A stretch of DNA of 64,000 nt from Apis mellifera (taxonomy: Eukaryota > Arthropoda > Insecta > Hymenoptera > Apidae), in assembly GCF_003254395.2 (NCBI RefSeq), contig NC_037639.1, forward strand, positions 7,988,501 to 8,052,500, written 5' to 3'. A program made the position numbers and the translations under genes. Positions 12,079 through 22,649 of this stretch are shown one piece after another; position 1 is the stretch's first letter, and each line of letters begins with the position of its first letter. Under the pieces are notes generated by a model that was not told the origin of the DNA, made no database searches, and saw only the letters and a program-made list of their open reading frames with translations.

Positions 12079-14504
12079 TCTCTTGGAGATAAATTCATTC
12101 TTGATTCACTCTGAACCGACGATCCCAAAGAATGGAGTCATTCTCACGAACGACGACGTATTTCGCGCGAGCAACAGCCGCGACGGCAAGCCGATGTTTA
12201 CTTTATCCTCACTAATCAAGGGACGTATTTGCGTTTTATAATCCTTGGTCGGCTAAGAGGGTAAAATCTGAAAGCTTAGTGGAATCTCCTTTCGGTCGGA
12301 TGGGTAATCCTGGCTTCGACCCTCGATTCCTCCAACCCTGCCAGCCCTCCGTCTTCCACGATCGGTCGCGGAGGAGGACGTCGCCTTCGTGAACGTCTTC
12401 GTATAACGCCCGAGAAGAGATACTCCGCGGCTACGTCGCTTAATGGCTTATTTTATCCGGTAATATTGCCGCCCGACTTCGAGGATGCTGGAGATGAATT
12501 ATTGCCGCGATCGAGATTCGCGTGGCCGCTCAACGAATCATTGAACGCGACCTTTTCTTATTATTGGGGGAGGGGCTTTTAATAATTTAGATTTATTGAT
12601 TTCGCCGAACGTTATTCCACGTGAAATTTTTCCTCGTGCGCAATTGAATTTTATTATTTGAATGATTTGACGTTGTTAAATTTTATAAAGTGTTTGCACG
12701 ACGCTATTTCAAAAAGATCGTTTCGAAGATTGGCGATAATAGTTCACTAAAAAATAATAAACAAAGTAATTTAATAAAATTTACGAGGATTGAAATGAAA
12801 ATTTTCAAAACTTATTATTTTAGAAAATTAGGTATCTAGGCTCGAGTAATTTTTAAAGATACGTAAAGGTTTCCTTACAATTTAATTTACTACTTCTTTT
12901 TTTAATATAGCGAATCTATTATCTCCTTTAAATATAAATGAACATTAGTGGTGGAGTAAAAAGCAAAGAGAACATTTTAGAGCAACAATATGTACGTCCA
13001 GGATAGAATAATTGATAGATGCAAAGTACACCGATGTCTAAGCCAAGGGAAACACAAAGGGACCGGTCACATCGATAATTCACTCGATCTGACTGGTCTA
13101 ATACCGATCTACAAGTTCGATCTAATTACATCTTCTACGTTCAATGTATCACGAATTAATTAATAAGTAATTATACGAGTTTTTAATTTTGAAAATTTTA
13201 TTCGAACATTCTATTTTTCTCGCGATGCTAAATATTTACATTAAACGAATACGGCAAAATATCGTAACAATTTAATAATCATCTTTTCAATATATAAATC
13301 TTGATAATGATTGAAATAAAGAAAAGATGTAACTAATCCCGTAAATATTAGAAGAAGAAAAAAAATAAAAAGAAATATATATATATTTAATTAAAAACAA
13401 TAAAAGAGGAAATGATTTCTTTTCAATCCGTTATCCCGAGTTTCAATATTGACGTTGAACTACGATTTAACGAATTAAATAAGACAAATGCAAATTGTTT
13501 CAGAAATTGGATGCATCATGGACTGGAGAAGATTACGATCCTAAACTACCCGAGTGGAGGGTTAATCGCGATCGATCGGTGTAAAATTTCTCCTCGATGT
13601 CGGAAGGGCATCGAAACTGCGAAGTCTGTGAAATCGAGCTATTGAATCGACATCCGTCATGCGAACATCAGCCTCTATACGTGTTCCACCACCGGTAACT
13701 CTACCCACTCGACGCTAATTTTCCAACTGGCATGCGACCGCCACTCGAATGACACGACATCACACCAACCGTTCGACCATTCCTTTCTTCTTTTCCTTTC
13801 TTTTCTTTTCTTTCCTTATTTTTTCCCCCCTCCCTTCCTTTTGCCTCACTCTTCTGTCCACCTCTCGTGCGACTTTCGATGGCGCGTGCACGAAACGAAA
13901 AAACAGTTCGATAGGCAGTCCTAAGCACCCCGTGAAATTATACTTTGGAAATTTTCAGACCAACAGTTACAGTTTCGAACACGAAAAAATGTAATGATAA
14001 TTATACAATTTTTGTCGTATTCGTACGATAAATATCTCGTGATATCTCGAAAACTGCACTAGTTCAAAAAAAATTACACTAAAGCTTATATATATAATAA
14101 TATGTAAGAAAAAGAAATACTTACAGATCGAAAACGAATCGTAAAAGCCTAACATCCGCAATCACTCTCCTCGAAACGTACGATATAAATATAAGTCTCA
14201 TCCCATCCCATGCGTTCCCAAAAAGTTTCCAAAAACTGACCCTCGAGAAGAACGATTATTCAATTTCTCCAAGAACCCTTTATCCCCGTTTCGATTCACG
14301 GAAGCGGAGGCACGTAATGTCAAAACAAACAAATAATATTAAATCGTGCCAAGGCTCGAGGCACTACTGATCACTACTGGGTGGCTACGATTGACGGCGG
14401 CGTCACGTCGGCTTCGAGGCGACGCCGACTTATGCCCGCGTTCTCGCACAGGGGCCACGTGGCCTCTCGCGGTTGCAACGCCGATAACGTGACAAAAATG
14501 ACAG

Positions 14505-14529
14505 GCGGTATATACCGTGTGTATACCGC
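14505..14529. other. Nested palindrome and inverted repeat
   Basis: The 12-base perfect palindrome CGGTATATACCG (14506-14517) overlaps a wider inverted repeat with arms GCGGTATA (14505-14512) and TATACCGC (14522-14529). It lies in a CpG-rich patch that also has a GTCGGC/GCCGAC stem near 14407-14429. It could be a dimeric protein-binding site or an RNA stem. Confidence 0.55.
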
Positions 14530-15628
14530 TGTATTGCGCTTCCCTGAGCGCGTTCTAAACGCGTCTTTGTGCCCGCTTATGGCCGACGCTCCGAGCCTCT
14601 GGACTACGTGGCTTACAAGCACGTGGGAAAAGAGCGCGTGCGGAACAAGCGTCAGACGGCGGCAGCTTTTACAGGGCTGCTTTCATAATAGATGCCGACC
14701 ATATACGTCACCGCACGTCAGCTCGCCAGGCGAAATAACATACATTTGCGGCTAATTTTGTGGACGATTGTGTCGTCGAGGGGTCGAGTGTCAGCCCCCC
14801 CTCTCCTTTTACACACCCACCCCTCTCCCTTCTTGCCGGACCGTAAATGAGTTCTAACTAATTTAGAGGATTTGCTTGGGTTTGGATTTCGGTTTGAGGG
14901 GGTGATTGGAATCTGGTTTTGAGAATTGTGGATAGAAGTAGGAGCGGAGAATGTGATCGAATGGAGAATTATATCTTTTGTTTTTCATTGATCGCGTGAA
15001 TATTTTTTTGAGAATTTTGAGAGTTGAATTTTGAGAACGGAATTTCCAATTAAACGCACCTTTCATTTTTATATCCATTACAAAGTCGCAATAATGGATT
15101 ATGCAGTTTAAATAATTTGCACTTTGACCTTGCTAACTAATGATATATTAATAGTACCGAGTATTATTTCGTGATGATTGTGATTCGAGGATATTAAGTG
15201 ATATTAGAAAAAGTTAGTATTATAAATAATAAATGATTTTATCGTAAATTGTTATCAAAAAGTAACGTGGGGGACACGTATTGTACGGACTGGTATAGGC
15301 GAATTTTATTCACACAACGGATTTGTAGCATTATATTAGGTACGTACGATCAATGAAATACTAAGACAAAGCGTGTAAGTAAGAGATAACGTGTCGAACA
15401 CGTCATGCTACAGTCTACGGTAAAACAGAATTCAGCCGCGTTTGAAGCAGAAGGATGAACCATTTAGAGCATTTAAATCAGATTATAACATAGGTATCTA
15501 CATACATATATATATATACAACGAACAATTCTCTTGGGTATGTCTAATAGAATCCGATAACGATGTACCAAATAGTTTTAATTACATAACTTGAAATAGA
15601 ATACTAGATAAAACGAGAAGAAAATAAA

Positions 15629-17040
15629 ATTTTGAAAAATCAATTCAATTCTGTATTCCTACCAATAAAATTATTCCCAAATTTCTAACAATTACCCCCT
15701 ATATTAAGTTATTGCTAAAAATAAAAATTCAAGGAATCTATCTAACTATCAAACAACTTCATATCCCTGCTATAAAATTGCCAAAAAACAATAGCCTAAA
15801 CTAAATAAATTAAATCTATCACCGCATCGAATAAGCAATTCCCCTCCCCACGATCCTTAAAAATCGCGTTGTCCACAGTGGCGAAAAATTACAAAAAATT
15901 AATTTAATTCTATATTCCTACCAATACAATTATTCCCAAATTTCTAACAGTATACAATTTCCAAAAATTAAAAGTTTACAACTAAATAAGTTAAAATTTA
16001 GATCCATCACTGTATCCGAATAACCAACTTCCTTTCCCACGATCCTTAAAAATCGCGTTGTCCACACTGACGAAAAATTACAAAAAATTAATTTAATTCT
16101 ATATTCCTACCAATACAATTATTCCCAAATTTCTAACAGTATATAATTTCCAAAAATCAAAATTCTACAACTAAACAAGTTAAAGTTTAGATCCATCATC
16201 GCATCGAATAATCAACCCCTCTTCCCATGATGCTTAAAAATCGCGAAAAATTATAAAACAAAATTCTAAGGGATCTAACCACGAAATTTCATAACCATAA
16301 AATTAACAATATATAATTTTCAAAAAACAAAAACCTACAACTAAACGAGTTAAAGTTTAGATCCATCATCGTATCCCACGATTCTTAATAATCGCGTCGT
16401 CCACAATGCTAAGACAAAAATCGCGAAAAATTACAAAATAAAATTCCAAGGAATCTATCTAACGAAATTTCCTATCCCTACCATAAAATTATTTCCAGCA
16501 AATTTCTAGCAATGTTTAAATTATCAAAAAAGCAAAAGCCTACAACTAAACGAGTTAAAATTTAGATCCATCACCGTATCGAATAACCAATCCCCCTTCC
16601 CATGTTCCTTAAAAATCGCGTTGTCCACACTGGCGAAAAATTACAAAAAATTAATTTAATTCTATATTCCTACCAATACAATTATTTCCAAATTTCTAAC
16701 AATATATAATTTCCAAAAATCAAAAGCCTACAACTAAACAAGTTGAAATTTAGATCCATCATCGCATCGAATAACCAACTCCCCTCCCCACGATCCATAA
16801 AAATCGCATTGTTCACACTGGCGAAAAATTACAAAAAATTAATTTAATTCTATATTCCTACCAATACAATTATTCCCAAATTTCTAACAGTATATAATTT
16901 CCAAAAATCAAAAACCTACAACTAAACAAATTAAAATTTAGATCCATCACCGTATCGAATAACCAACCCTCCTCCCCACGATCCTTAAAAAATCGCGTTG
17001 TCCACACTGGTAAAGACGAAAACCGCGATAAATTATAAGG
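15629..17040. repeat. Tandem satellite array, unit about 188 bp, about 7 copies
   Basis: The landmark CACGATCCTTAAAAATCGCG recurs, exactly or with a few changes, with its third base at about 15851, 16040, 16228, 16379, 16603, 16791 and 16979. Spacings are 189, 188, 151, 224, 188 and 188 bases. The plus strand is rich in A and C and poor in G. Two sub-types alternate: most units carry TTAATTTAATTCTATATTCC, while others carry a longer related block with AATCTATCTAACGAAATTTC (near 15.74, 16.27 and 16.45 kb). The short (151) and long (224) units are neighbours and sum to two periods. No open frame runs through it. The first copy is partial and the last ends abruptly at GC-rich DNA near 17040. Confidence 0.92.
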
Positions 17041-17220
17041 TTGCGGGGAGCGTGACGGTTTTTAAAAGCCATGATTTTCCGATGAAAGCTCGCGTTTCGG
17101 GGCGAGCTCGCGCGGTTTATCGAGGATAGGGGCGGAAAGGGGGCAGAGGCCGCCCGCTCCGTTTAGCTGCAACCTGGCAATTACCTGTAGGGCATAATTG
17201 TCATCCCTTACGTTTTCCAG

Positions 17221-17372
17221 GACGGTCCCTCCCCGCCCCCGCTCGCTTGCTCAGAGCGACCCCTGGCCCACCCCAACGGGGGCGTCGGGTCACGCGAGGC
17301 CGTGCCTGTCGCAGAAGTCCACGCGACGCGCACAGCCACGCAATACCGAAACAACACCGACTTACCTTACCA
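17221..17372 (+). CDS. Exon-like GC-rich segment beside the satellite
   Basis: A very strong acceptor (CCCTTACGTTTTCCAG) ends at 17220. The next 152 bases are open in two frames. The phase-0 frame uses many G-first, C-third codons (for example GAG GCC GTG, AAC AAC ACC GAC) and ends at a GTATCA donor-like site (17373). The other open frame runs on without a stop to 17506. I do not recognise either translation. GC content is far above the adjacent satellite and the AT-rich DNA downstream, which is typical of an exon but also of the CpG-rich patches elsewhere here. Confidence 0.25.
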
Positions 17373-17429
17373 GTATCAGATTTCTAATTACTAATTTACC
17401 CCCCCCCCCCCCCTCCACGGCCTTTCCAG
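17373..17429 (+). other. Possible 57-base mini-intron
   Basis: It starts GTATCA, carries two branch-point-like CTAAT motifs (near 17383 and 17390), then fifteen C (17399-17413), and ends CCTTTCCAG. The size and the order branch point, pyrimidine tract, AG match short insect introns. The donor is weak, and 57 is a multiple of three, so the segment may equally be unspliced. The C run is unusual for a pyrimidine tract. Confidence 0.25.
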
Positions 17430-17541
17430 CCGAGACCAAGGCCTTCAAGACCGGCTCGCCGTTCTCGAGTCCAACAGATCAATTTTTAAGATCAAGATTT
17501 TTTTAAAGTTACCGCCCTTCCAATCAAATTCGTTAATCTGA
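17430..17541 (+). CDS. Possible 3' exon paired with 17221-17372
   Basis: It follows the CCTTTCCAG acceptor. Joined to phase 0 of the upstream segment it stays open to TGA at 17539-17541. In the alternative frame it reads ETKAFKTGSPFSSPTDQ with codons such as GAG ACC AAG GCC TTC AAG ACC GGC and stops at 17504-17506. The second frame has the more gene-like codon choice. Neither product is recognised. The sequence turns AT-rich after about 17480, as a 3' UTR would. Confidence 0.2.
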
Positions 17542-17608
17542 TCGATGATCTGAGCTAAGGTGTATCGTTTTGATCGAGTATTGCAAGAGTAAGGTAAATT
17601 ATCTTAAG

Positions 17609-17903
17609 ATGACTAACGATATTGATATGGAAATAAATTCGAGAGTTGTTGACTATGAAAAAACGTGTGAAAGTGAACGGTACCATCGTTCAAATTCAAA
17701 TCGTCGACGAAACGGAATGGAGAAATCGTTAATAATTTTAAGAAAATCCTACGAATCTATCATGCAATGTTGCTAATAAAAAATACCAGTTTAATGGTAA
17801 TAAAGAGATTGACAATTACGTAAGTCATTTTCAAGAAATGCGACTTACTGATCAAGTTCTGAACTATAGAACCGCTATAGAATTTATCTCGAGTATAAAA
17901 TAA
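17609..17903 (+). pseudogene. Possible decayed coding remnant in AT-rich DNA
   Basis: Two overlapping frames have unusually protein-like composition for such AT-rich DNA. From ATG 17609 a frame runs to 17776 (MTNDIDMEINSRVVDYEK at its start). A second frame is open 17742-17903 and includes NYVSHFQEMRLTDQ and ends in TAA. A single frameshift near 17.75 kb would link them. A GTAAGT also occurs inside the second frame (about 17819). I recognise no family; a decayed transposon or receptor fragment is possible but unproven. Confidence 0.14.
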
Positions 17904-17909
17904 AATGTA

Positions 17910-18455
17910 CACATCGTTCATACCGTGATTGGATACCTTCTAATCAAGCATATTAATTGTTTCGCAATTGAATTTAAGAGATAAGATAAAATTTTCGAAA
18001 ACGATTAATAATTCAATTCCTAATTAATATCGGATTAATTGTAAAATTTATTTCCGTTCATTCTTTACGCTAAACATTAAAAATACTTGTCTATAAGTAT
18101 CCAAAGACTTAGGAACGATATCACGTACATACATCATCATCGATCTCGGCCACGTTAAAATATGAACTGGTTTACTTTGTTGACTTACCAGCCAGGAAGG
18201 AAAAGGAAGTTCGAAACGATTAATGAGTTAAATACCGCTCTATAGAGACGTCGTGGTATTTACCTGAAATCAGAAAAATGATTTCGCGTTAATGATGATA
18301 GATAGCCGTGGAGGAAAGAAATCGGATCGGTTTTTTAAGGATACATCTGTCTAGGAAAGAGATAGGTGTTTGAGAAGGAGGGAGGTAAAGAAGGAAGGTC
18401 GAAGTGAAGTGATGCGAGGCAAGGAAGGAACGAAGGTGGGCATAATTGCGAAAAT
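17910..18455. other. No gene recognised
   Basis: AT-rich to 18.2 kb. A minus-strand site at 18264/18263 reads CTGATTTCAG directly followed by GTAAATACC, an acceptor fused to a donor. Confidence 0.5.
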
Positions 18456-18458
18456 TAA

Positions 18459-19313
18459 TTATTGCCATGCACGAATGTCATGTGTCTCCCTGTTATTAGC
18501 CGAAGGGCATAATTTAAAGGGAAGCGACTTGTTAACAATATCGTGCTCGTCCCGAAATTCGTATATACACGCGGCCACGTGTTTTAATAGTTCGAATATA
18601 CGATCAATAATTAAATAATAACGCTTATTAATTACCTTCGATTTCTTTCGCACGTGTCGTAGAGTGCAGAGCAACTATCACGCGCTATGATACGATAAAA
18701 AATACATTCTCGAAAAAACGCGGAACAGAATTAACGAATTTAAATCACTGAAATTTATTTTATTACAAAGGAAACGATTATTGTAACGCGCAATTACGCC
18801 TAAAAGTCGAAGTCGACCGATTCGTACGACGCACAAACAAAGACTACTGCGCGTCCTTTCGAGCGAAAACAATGAGCTCATCCGTTTCTCAGAATTTTAT
18901 ATGTTAATCTGTACCGAGAAATATATTTATTTACAATATCGTGCCTCTCTCGCTCTGTTTCCTTCTCGCCATTCCTCGTACGAAAGTCGTATGAATCACA
19001 TCGAACGTTTAAACCTTCTCGCAAGTAACGCGCAAAACGAGCAACAATAATTCCGTCCATATTTTAACATCGTGATTCAACAACCATCTCCACCTCCAAC
19101 CGAAATATCCAAACGTGAGTAAAAATAATCATTCACCCACATCGACTTTCTTCTGACGATCATACTCGAATCATTCATCCATCTTGGAAAAATATCGTAG
19201 CTTCGATCGATCACCTCCTCCGATTCATCCTCCCTTCCCTCCCTCCCCGGAACAAACGCAGCAATTCCACCCTTAACCCTAATCCCATAACATCGCGGAC
19301 GCGCGATACGCAT
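18459..19313 (-). other. Run of four minus-strand open frames
   Basis: Consecutive minus-strand frames lie at 19313-19077 (78 codons, ATG), 19060-18878 (60, ATG), 18881-18678 (67, ATG) and 18674-18459 (71, TTG). The second and third overlap as ATGA, the stop of one inside the start of the next. The first has G-rich first codon positions and an acidic stretch (EDESEEVIDRSYD). No family is recognised and there are no introns between them. Such ATGA overlaps arise readily by chance, so I record it as an open-frame-dense segment rather than as four genes. Confidence 0.12.
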
Positions 19314-19392
19314 AATCGTCTCGCGGTGTCTGCGTAAATCAACCTCTTTGAAGATTCTCCGCTCGGTAACGCGCGTTACAACATTTACTTAC

Positions 19393-19687
19393 TGCCGTTT
19401 AACCACTTATCACGTCGGATCTCGGTGCTTCTGCAACGCGCCTGAAGGCAGATTTCCGCGGAGCCGAGGAGAGGAGAGGAGAGGGAGCGAAATCGAGCGA
19501 CTGCACGCCACAACGCACGGTGCAACAGGGAGCAGAAGCCGAATTGAAGGGGGAGGAAGGGGAATGGATGAAGGTGGAAGCGAGAGGATTCGAATATATC
19601 CATTACGCGAAGCGCGTGGAAGCGTTTAACGCGGAGGCGTGCGCGGGTATCGGCGTCCTTTATCAAACGGCGTTGCACGGCTCGCAT
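19393..19687 (-). CDS. Possible first coding exon ending at a GTAAGT donor
   Basis: On the minus strand an ATG at 19687 opens 98 codons, reaching a GTAAGT donor at 19392-19387 just before an in-frame stop. The predicted peptide is arginine-rich (MRAVQRRLIKDADTRARLRV at its start) with a hydrophobic middle (FPFLPLQFGF). It sits in a CpG-rich patch as a promoter-proximal exon might. An antisense frame of 158 codons overlaps it, which argues that the patch is simply poor in stops. No family is recognised. Confidence 0.15.
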
Positions 19688-19689
19688 GC

Positions 19690-22044
19690 TTCAAGGACAT
19701 ATCTGACGGATATCAAGTCGACTACTACTCGATCCGCTCACGCCCGGCGCCTCCTCTTCCAACCCCTTGCCGAGCTCACCCCCTTGCGCCGCCCAGCTCC
19801 AATCAGATATTTACCGATTCCAATTGCTTTCGTGATTGCGTCTAAGTGGCCGGGAGTGTGTTTCGATAGTGTTTTTGGTGATAATTCGGTCGGTTTCGAA
19901 TTTAAAATAAGCTTCTTTTCGATCGATTTTATTATTAAACGGATAATTCGAGCGGATCGTTTTTGGTGTAAGAGCAAACGAATTTTCAAGAATTAATTTT
20001 TCAAAATTGAGAATGTTTCTTTTCTGTGAGAATTTGGTGTTCACGATGGCGTACGATTTTCGTATTTATATTTCGATTTTTGAAACGATTGTTATATTCG
20101 CATATTGTCAATCGCTAATTGCGTAGCAAAGCAATCTTCAAAGGCATTGAATAATTGAAATAACGTTTGCGTATGCACTAATGCCAGACACAATCAACAA
20201 AAGCGTAGAAATGTCCATTCTATACCCGTGTTTCTACACTTTCTAGGATGACCTATTATTCCTCTTGTTCAACAAAGTAGTCGATATTAAAACACTTATA
20301 AACACGTTTATTCAATCACCGCGGCACATTAAAAAAAAAAGGAAAGAGGAACTGCAATAAGAAAAATTTACTTTCCAATAAAGGATTGTCTCTATATCAT
20401 CTCGATACCTTAGTCGATCTCTGGAAATAATGCGATTCAAACAGTGCAACTCGAGGAGACAAATATGGAACAATGAAACGAGCTGTATTTCGTGTTATAA
20501 AAATTTTCTGATCGATGGATGAATGAAATCCATGAACGATCGATCGTCGAAGAGCATCCGTAAATTATGATAGATACGTTGGAAAGAAGAAGAGATAAGA
20601 AGAGAGGGGAGGGGAGAAAGAGAGAGACAGAGGAAGAGTTAGGTGAACACGCCGAGGGGCCTTTCTACTTGCCTCTGATGTGGTCTGTGGCCTGAGCTTA
20701 ATAACCGACGGCCCTCGGCCTCCTCAAACAAACGTTTCTAACCGTTACTATGCCTCTTTGCCTTTAACGGTGAAAATCCTCGGCGATGACACGAATAAGA
20801 AAGAAAAAAAAATGACTTTGGAGAAAGTATGGTGTCATGTTAATTCGATAAAAAAAAAATTTGGCTTTAATTAAAAATTGAATTCGAACAAGAAAAATGA
20901 ACTATCAAATTAGTGAGAAAAATTTGTCGATAGAAATCTGAAATAACTCGTAAGGATTAATATAATTCGCGTAAAGAAATATTTTTCCAAAAACGTCGTC
21001 CCTCTAATTACTCTCGAAAGTTAAATTTTTGTATCGTTTCGTGGGGGGGGGGGTTCATGGGTGTACATTCGCCGCAAAAAAAAGCGGCGCTCGATACTTC
21101 CCAACATTTTGCAGTCCCTGTGTGACAAATTTCACCGCAACATTTCAAGCGACACCGGGCGAAAGGGGAAAAACGCGGTCGAACGCACGAAACGGCGGTA
21201 AAACGGGGCGCATTAATCAGCTGGCCGAGCTCGATGGACGAATTTCATACACGGTTGAAAACGTGTCCGCCTAAACGAGAAAGAAATTTATCTCCGTCGG
21301 ATAAAAACCTTTTTTCGAACGAACCCTCGAACGAGTCGTCAAATGTACGCGAAGCTCGGAAAAAAAAAAAAAAGGAAAGGGAAAAAGAAGAGAAGAGAAA
21401 ACGAGGTTGATACGTGTCGAGAGGTGCTCCGGTATTAAAAAAACGCGGGCAAAAGTCACGAGGAACGTTAGCCACGAGGCTGGATTATATCGTACGACCA
21501 CAGTCGTGTGTAGGAGGCAATGCAAGAGGAGGCATGAAGAGGGGTAGGGCGGCGAGTGGCTCATCGACTGGTACAGGGTAGTACCGATATTACCCTGCAC
21601 CCCCAACCGAACCGACGAGGCAATAGAAAGGGAGAGTAGGCCAGGTGAGTAGGAAGGGAAGAGAGAGAGAGAGGGACGAGAGGAGCATGTAAGCTCCGCG
21701 TAGATATCCACTTCCCTCCCGCGATCAATTAATTCCGGACACTAATGCTTTTCTAAAGACACACACCCCCACTGGGCTCACCACTCGGTGTGGGCCGATA
21801 ACCAACTATTCCTAGACCCGTCCGTCCGAGCCGTCGAATCGCGCGTCACGCGATTCCATCGTGGCTGCATTTCCCTCTCAAAGGGAACCGTGCGCTACCC
21901 GTGTAGATGACAGAAATAAAAGATTTTCTAATATTTTTCCACCACGGTTTAAAATCATTTTTCGAATCAACGAAATCGATAATAATTCAATCAGCATCGA
22001 ATTATTAAGCTTTTCTCTCATAATCGAATTAATCGATATTTCAG
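19690..22044. other. No gene recognised
   Basis: CpG-rich to 19.85 kb, AT-rich 19.87-20.6 kb, GA-rich near 20590-20640, a G11 run at 21043-21053, an A15 run at 21360-21374, and GC-rich DNA 21.1-21.85 kb. Several 76-146 codon frames here are mirrors over GA/CT-rich sequence. Confidence 0.5.
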
Positions 22045-22263
22045 CATCAATCGGAATTCTGGATTCTGGAAGATGGCATTCCCAAGGAAAGGAATGGAAT
22101 AAATCATCATTTCCGAGGCTCCTCCTCCCCCCGAGGGAGCCTTCCCTATTTTCGGAAAATCGACGACGCCTCTCCCCCTTCTTCTAATAGGCACCTATCC
22201 TCGCCGTTATTCCTCGCCTCTACGAGGCAACAACCCTCCCCCTCCCTCTCAGGAGTATTCTAA
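22045..22263 (+). CDS. Possible terminal exon, unknown product
   Basis: It follows an AATCGATATTTCAG acceptor-like site. In phase 0 there are 72 codons to TAA, beginning HQSEFWILEDGIPKERNG and turning serine/proline-rich. Competing frames (21861-22187 plus strand, 22335-22643 minus strand) lie across or near it. No upstream donor can be paired with confidence. Confidence 0.12.
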   Translation, partial: HQSEFWILEDGIPKERNGINHHFRGSSSPRGSLPYFRKIDDASPPSSNRHLSSPLFLASTRQQPSPSLSGVF

Positions 22264-22364
22264 TTGTGAGAGACAGTTCTCGGGAAAATACTCGACTCGG
22301 AAGTTTCCTCTCTCCTGCGTATCCACCAACACTATCACTGACTCACTCGCAAGGCAATTCTTAC

Positions 22365-22643
22365 CTTTAAGTAAGTAACACCTACACACGCACCCGCCCA
22401 CCTTGCCGGAATTAATTTCGAAAGCAAAATTAAGTACTCTCCTACTACGAGAGAGATGGTGGAAATGCATGTGGAAGAGTTTCTGGGAGAGTGGCTACGA
22501 AGGTAAACTGGAAAGATTGGTCTTGTTCCATTTTCCATGCTCGAAGGACGAAAGGCGAGCAGATGCGCGATTTTCGAAGGACATCCAATCCGAGAACGTT
22601 TGTCGATCTTTCGCGAGAAACTGCGCGAATAGAGGGGAGACAC
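22365..22643 (-). CDS. Possible internal exon with strong donor
   Basis: The minus-strand open frame ends at an AAAG|GTAAGAAT donor (exon end 22365) in phase 0. Its upstream boundary is a weak CCAACGTACCAG acceptor-like site just above 22643. About 93 codons are open, with no ATG at the start. The translation has no recognised domain; a hydrophobic patch (LVVGEYLILLSKLI) lies near its end. A plus-strand frame overlaps. Confidence 0.12.
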
Positions 22644-22649
22644 CTGGTA

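Larger units (their letters stand above)
11754..15628. other. No gene recognised; mostly AT-rich
   Basis: Contains long T and A homopolymers (11879-11900, 12052-12078). A GC-rich patch lies at 12.1-12.55 kb, AT-rich DNA at 12.58-13.45 kb and a T/C-rich run at 13785-13835. An acceptor-like GGAAATTTTCAG ends near 13958. A CpG-rich patch runs 14.37-14.8 kb with opposed 82- and 124-codon frames, and AT-rich DNA leads up to the satellite. No gene is evident. Confidence 0.5.

Noticed and set aside
15629..17040. CRISPR array
   Set aside because: Units are contiguous repeats of about 188 bp without short identical repeats and unique spacers, and the setting is eukaryotic.
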